Assembly (NCBI RefSeq): GCF_023824195.1 | Contig: NZ_CP085442.1 | Location: 310,001 to 374,000 of the forward strand | Source: Priestia megaterium | Lineage (GTDB): Bacteria > Bacillota > Bacilli > Bacillales > Bacillaceae_H | Direction: 5' to 3' | Length of the DNA: 64,000 bases | Part shown: one piece after another, positions 60,699 to 64,000 of the stretch | Layout of the letters: every line of letters starts with the position of its first letter | How positions within the stretch are numbered: position 1 is the first letter of the stretch | Position numbers and translations under genes: made by a program | Notes under the pieces: generated by a model | Told to the model about the DNA's origin: nothing | Databases searched by the model: none | What the model saw: the letters and a program-made list of their open reading frames with translations, nothing else

Positions 60699-61754
60699 AT
60701 GATCAATCGGATTTTTCTTATAGCGGTTATTCTTGGGGTGCCGCTATCTGTTATTGGGCACATGATGCACTGGTCAGATGTTCTTATGTTTATTATTTAC
60801 TGTTTAACAATCATTGCCCTCGCAGCTTTTATGGGGAGAGCAACAGAGAGCTTAGCTGTTGTAGCTGGTCCTCGAATAGGCGGTCTATTAAATGCTACGT
60901 TTGGTAACGCTGTAGAATTAATTATTTCTATTTTTGCTCTAAAAGAAGGCCTTACAGCTGTGGTGCTTGCATCGTTAACCGGTTCTGTATTAGGAAATCT
61001 TCTTCTTGTAGGCGGTCTTTCATTCTTCATCGGGGGATTAAAATTTAAGCGTCAAGAATTTAATGTCTATGATGCAAGACATAATTCTGGATTATTGATC
61101 TTTGCCGTTATCGTTGCGTTTGTTATTCCTGAAGTGTTTGCTAGCGAAATGGACGAAGCGAAGACCATGTCCCTGAGTGTTGGAATCTCCATTATTCTCA
61201 TCATCTTGTACTTGGCGGCGTTATTTTTTAAGCTGGTAACGCATCGAGGCGTATATCAGCATAAAAGTGAAGAAGTGGAAGAACATGAGGAGCCAGAGTG
61301 GTCAATGTGGAAAGCGATTGCTGTTCTCTTTTTGTCTACGTTAGCTGTAGCTTACGTATCCGAAAGCTTGGTTAGCACAATCGAAATTGTATCGGAAAGC
61401 TTTGGCTGGAGTGAGCTGTTCATCGGGGTCATCATTGTAGCGATTGTTGGGAACGCGGCAGAGCATGCTTCCGCTATTATTATGGCCGTTAAAAATCGCA
61501 TGGGTGTAGCTGTTGAAATTGCTGTTGGATCAACTTTACAAGTAGCGATGTTTGTAGCACCGATATTAGTGTTAGTTTCTCTATTGTTCGAAAACCAAAT
61601 GTCTCTTGTCTTTACTTGGCCCGAGTTGATCGCGATGGTAACGGCCGTATTTTTAACTATTGCTATTTCTAATGACGGAGATACAAACTGGTTCGAAGGT
61701 GCAACTCTTTTAGGTGCTTATATTATTATGGGAATTGGTTTTTATCTTATTTAA
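60699..61754 (+). CDS. yfkE: Ca2+/H+ exchanger (CAX family, YfkE)
   Basis: A 351-residue membrane antiporter with eleven hydrophobic segments in two inverted halves. The two ion-binding repeats are plain: GNAVELIISIFALKEG in the first half and GNAAEHASAIIMAVKN in the second, separated by an acidic loop (EEVEEHEEPEW). Length equals B. subtilis YfkE, whose structure defines bacterial CAX proteins. It exports Ca2+ from the cytosol. ATG 60699 is preferred to a GTG at 60687 on length grounds. Confidence 0.93.
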   Translation: MINRIFLIAVILGVPLSVIGHMMHWSDVLMFIIYCLTIIALAAFMGRATESLAVVAGPRIGGLLNATFGNAVELIISIFALKEGLTAVVLASLTGSVLGNLLLVGGLSFFIGGLKFKRQEFNVYDARHNSGLLIFAVIVAFVIPEVFASEMDEAKTMSLSVGISIILIILYLAALFFKLVTHRGVYQHKSEEVEEHEEPEWSMWKAIAVLFLSTLAVAYVSESLVSTIEIVSESFGWSELFIGVIIVAIVGNAAEHASAIIMAVKNRMGVAVEIAVGSTLQVAMFVAPILVLVSLLFENQMSLVFTWPELIAMVTAVFLTIAISNDGDTNWFEGATLLGAYIIMGIGFYLI

Positions 61755-61763
61755 AAAAGAAGA

Positions 61764-61825
61764 GGCTGGGACAAAAATGTTTTAGTTGAAAGAAGATCCG
61801 AACGATTAATCGTTCGGATTCTTTT
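61764..61825 (+). repeat. Intergenic repeat copy 3, short form
   Basis: GAGGCTGGGACAAAAATGTTTT as in copies 1 and 2, then ATCCGAACGA-TTAA-TCGTTCGGAT. It lacks the roughly 27-base middle loop of the other copies. It follows yfkE and would end its transcript. Confidence 0.85.
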
Positions 61826-61931
61826 GGTGTAAGCAAATGTAAGAATTTCCCTTTTGGTATTCAGGATAAAACAGGAGATGTTTGAAAAAACTATGGTTGC
61901 ATTCATTAACGATGTTGAAAGGAGTTTCTAG

Positions 61932-62732
61932 ATGTTACGTAAATTGCTTTTATTTGTGTTTACCATCATTATTTCATTTTCATGTTCAACGAAGATCGCC
62001 ATTGCTAAAACAGCTCAGCCTACCATCAACGTGCCTTCTTCAGCTTTAAATATTTCAAAAGAAAATACCTATCCAAATGCTAGTCAAGACACGCCATATT
62101 TGCAGCCGAGTGAGTTTACAAAAGAGCTCATTGAAACATCAAATGTAAAAATTGAAAACCCTGATTTAATTCGTATATTAAATGAATCAAACATTTCTAA
62201 AACTCCATGGGCAATTGGTTTCAGAGCAACCGTCTTTTTAGGACAGTGGCCATTGAATTACGAATCAACAGAAACAAACGTTAACTGGCAGCACCAGCGA
62301 ATCAATACAAATCATTATGACAACAGAGCAGGAAAAACTCAGTACAAAATGATGTACAGTCAGGAAAATCAAAGCCATGTAAAAGGCGGATTAACAGCAA
62401 AAGTGCCTCAGCCTGATCATGTTAAACAAATGATGCTAATTGAAGCAGCTAAAAAAACAAAGCTCACTTTATCATTTCAAACGTTTGTAGGTGCCGGAAC
62501 GAAAAAAGACCAGGTCTATAACGTAGCTCCCAAAAAAGTAGGTTATCTGTATGCGTATACGCCTGCTGTAAGTGAAAAGGGAAAAGTAACATATGGAGAA
62601 GTGTATGTAACGGTAAAAGGCAGCAAGCGTTCAATTGTGGTGAGAAATGTAACGTCTCAAGGAATTGGAGCATGGATTCCAGTACAAGATTATGTTTCCT
62701 TAAGCTTTGGAGCTTATGACCAGCCGAGATAA
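61932..62732 (+). CDS. yfkD: YfkD-family exported protein
   Basis: A 266-residue protein with an N-terminal hydrophobic export segment (LLLFVFTIIISFSCS) and a mostly beta-rich extracellular body (WAIGFRATVFLGQWPLNYES, VGYLYAYTPAVS, GAWIPVQDYVSLSFGAYDQ). It matches B. subtilis YfkD in order and type; function unknown. The Cys near residue 19 is not in a full lipobox. Start ATG 61932 follows AAAGGAG. It lies between yfkE and yfkAB as in B. subtilis. Confidence 0.87.
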   Translation: MLRKLLLFVFTIIISFSCSTKIAIAKTAQPTINVPSSALNISKENTYPNASQDTPYLQPSEFTKELIETSNVKIENPDLIRILNESNISKTPWAIGFRATVFLGQWPLNYESTETNVNWQHQRINTNHYDNRAGKTQYKMMYSQENQSHVKGGLTAKVPQPDHVKQMMLIEAAKKTKLTLSFQTFVGAGTKKDQVYNVAPKKVGYLYAYTPAVSEKGKVTYGEVYVTVKGSKRSIVVRNVTSQGIGAWIPVQDYVSLSFGAYDQPR

Positions 62733-62770
62733 CAAAAAAGAGATTCCCACGATGGAATCTCTTTTTTGTT
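62731..62770. terminator. Bidirectional terminator between yfkD and yfkAB
   Basis: AACAAAAAAGAGATTCC-6 bases-GGAATCTCTTTTTTGTT, perfect 17-base arms. Confidence 0.93.
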
Positions 62771-63887
62771 ATTTTGTAATGCTCGCTTGGAGCTTGCTAA
62801 AATCAGTATCTTGATAATAGCTGTTTTTCACCAAGATATTAGGTCCTAAACAAGACACTGCTGAACAATGACAGCTAAGTTCTTTAGAAATCGTGCTTTG
62901 CTGCCACGTATCAAAAGCGTCTGTAAGCTTTGTATCTTGAATGTTGCCAAGAGGAGGCGTATCACCAAAATCCGTTACAATAATATCTCCGTCAAAAATA
63001 TTTACATTTAGGCGAGAGCGCCCGTCTGGATCGTTTCGGACGGTTACATTTTTACTGCTATATAAGCGCTGTAAGAGCGTTAAGTCTTCCTCATTATTAC
63101 TGCATGCATAAAACGGCAACGTGCCGAATAGCATCCACACATTTTCATCTCGAATATCAAGAAGGTGATGAATAGCTTGACGCATTTCAGGAAGAGATAA
63201 TGTTTCTAGAGTGCTGGCAAAGTCACTTGGATACATAGGGTGTACTTCGTGACGCTGACAAAGCATTTCATCAACAATTTGACGATGAATCTTTTCCATA
63301 TGAGGAAGCGTACGTTTATTTAACATCGTTTCAGCTGATACGGTTACACCTGCTTTTACAAGCGCGCGGCTGTTTTCAATCATACGGTCGAAATATTTGG
63401 CGCGCTGCTCATAAGTAGGCTTTCGCTCCATCATTGCAAAGCCAGCTTCCACAAAATCGTCCATCGTTCCCCAGTTGTGAGAAATATGTAAAACATCTAA
63501 ATAAGGAATGATTTGTTCGTAACGAGCAAGATCTAATGTTAAATTTGAATTAATCTGTGTACGGACACCTCGTTCATGTGCATACTTTAATAAAGGCACC
63601 ACATAATTTTTCACAGAAGATAGAGACATCATAGGCTCTCCGCCCGTAATGCTTAACGCCCGAAGAGTTGGAATTTCATCGAGACGTTTTAAGATTAAAT
63701 CAAGCGGCAGTGCGTTTGGGTCTTTTGGCTGCAGCGTATATCCAACTGCGCAGTGCTCACATCGCATATTACAAAGTGTCGTTGTGGTGAATTCAACGTT
63801 TGTAAGCGTCGGTTTGCCATATTGTTTCATATCTAAATACGCTTCCCACGGATCGAACTCCGGGGTAATTCGTTGTAAAGTGGCCAT
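62769..63887 (-). CDS. yfkAB: Radical SAM protein YfkAB
   Basis: A 372-residue radical S-adenosylmethionine enzyme. The cluster-binding motif CX3CX2C is C39-NMR-C43-EH-C46, followed by the SAM-binding SITGGEPMMS. Two barrel-spanning segments include DVLHISHNWG and TVSAETMLNKR. The C-terminal ELSCHCSAVSCLGPN holds three further Cys that may bind an auxiliary cluster (SPASM-like). The reaction is unknown. ATG 63887 follows AAAGGAG; the frame extends upstream without support. Confidence 0.92.
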   Translation of the reverse strand: MATLQRITPEFDPWEAYLDMKQYGKPTLTNVEFTTTTLCNMRCEHCAVGYTLQPKDPNALPLDLILKRLDEIPTLRALSITGGEPMMSLSSVKNYVVPLLKYAHERGVRTQINSNLTLDLARYEQIIPYLDVLHISHNWGTMDDFVEAGFAMMERKPTYEQRAKYFDRMIENSRALVKAGVTVSAETMLNKRTLPHMEKIHRQIVDEMLCQRHEVHPMYPSDFASTLETLSLPEMRQAIHHLLDIRDENVWMLFGTLPFYACSNNEEDLTLLQRLYSSKNVTVRNDPDGRSRLNVNIFDGDIIVTDFGDTPPLGNIQDTKLTDAFDTWQQSTISKELSCHCSAVSCLGPNILVKNSYYQDTDFSKLQASITK

Positions 63888-64000
63888 AAAAAAACTCCTT
63901 TTATTTTTCCGTAAAGTGAAATGATGATGAAAACATCTCACAGTCCGTCCTGCTAGACTAAATTATACGTCCCATTCAAAACGGACACCAGTGACTATTA

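Overview
The window looks like chromosomal DNA of a Bacillus-type Firmicute. The AT-rich codon use, strong GGAGG ribosome sites, many TTG/GTG starts, tight intrinsic terminators and runs of genes in Bacillus subtilis yfk/yfm/yfl order all point this way. The mix of a GH14 beta-amylase, a bacterial NO synthase, cobalamin-linked genes and a lone hydroxamate-type hydroxylase fits Priestia (Bacillus) megaterium best. That species call is inference from content, not from a database search. No rRNA, tRNA, prophage, CRISPR array or intact insertion sequence was seen.

Layout. 1-13 kb: envelope, stress and transport genes. These are the tail of an ABC ATPase, a BcrC-like phosphatase, Ohr with an OhrR-like operator, a cobalamin riboswitch driving a NiCoT cobalt/nickel importer, two M20 peptidases, DoxX and PfpI genes separated by twin palindromic operators, DinB, a lipase, an AGCS symporter, a frameshifted aromatic-acid exporter, a ferritin-like protein and CorA. 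13-18.4 kb: a CitA/DcuS-type two-component pair, then a run encoding a CarH-type cobalamin-binding protein without a DNA-binding domain, an RsbR-like PAS-STAS protein and a PAS histidine kinase. This is the most interesting part of the window. 18.8-20 kb: DEAD-box helicase YfmL.

20.2-32.2 kb: a type VII secretion locus (yukE, yukD, yukC/essB, yukBA/essC, yueB/esaA, essA). It is preceded by small WXG/LXG-like genes, a 22-codon translationally coupled micro-ORF and an SseB-like gene. 33-39.2 kb: secreted endonuclease I, beta-amylase with CBM20, MsrA, an ATPase-fold/winged-helix protein with an Asn/Tyr-rich repeat tract, and an uncharacterised exported protein. 39.4-47.6 kb: YfmM, a 2-hydroxyacid dehydrogenase, a nitric oxide block (nos, yflJ, nsrR, hmp), a lone amine N-hydroxylase, and YfkM behind a clear sigma-B promoter.

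47.9-64 kb: a CAP-domain secreted protein, adenine deaminase behind a guanine-type purine riboswitch, the yfkK-J-I-H block, iron/zinc efflux (PfeT-like, CzrA-CzcD), an MFS exporter divergent from a PadR-type phenolic acid decarboxylase operon, an OsmC-like protein, a stress flavin-binding protein, the Ca2+/H+ exchanger YfkE, YfkD and radical-SAM YfkAB. Several intergenic repeats sit in the last 5 kb. Themes that tie the window together are redox/NO/electrophile stress, metal homeostasis, cobalamin, and type VII secretion.
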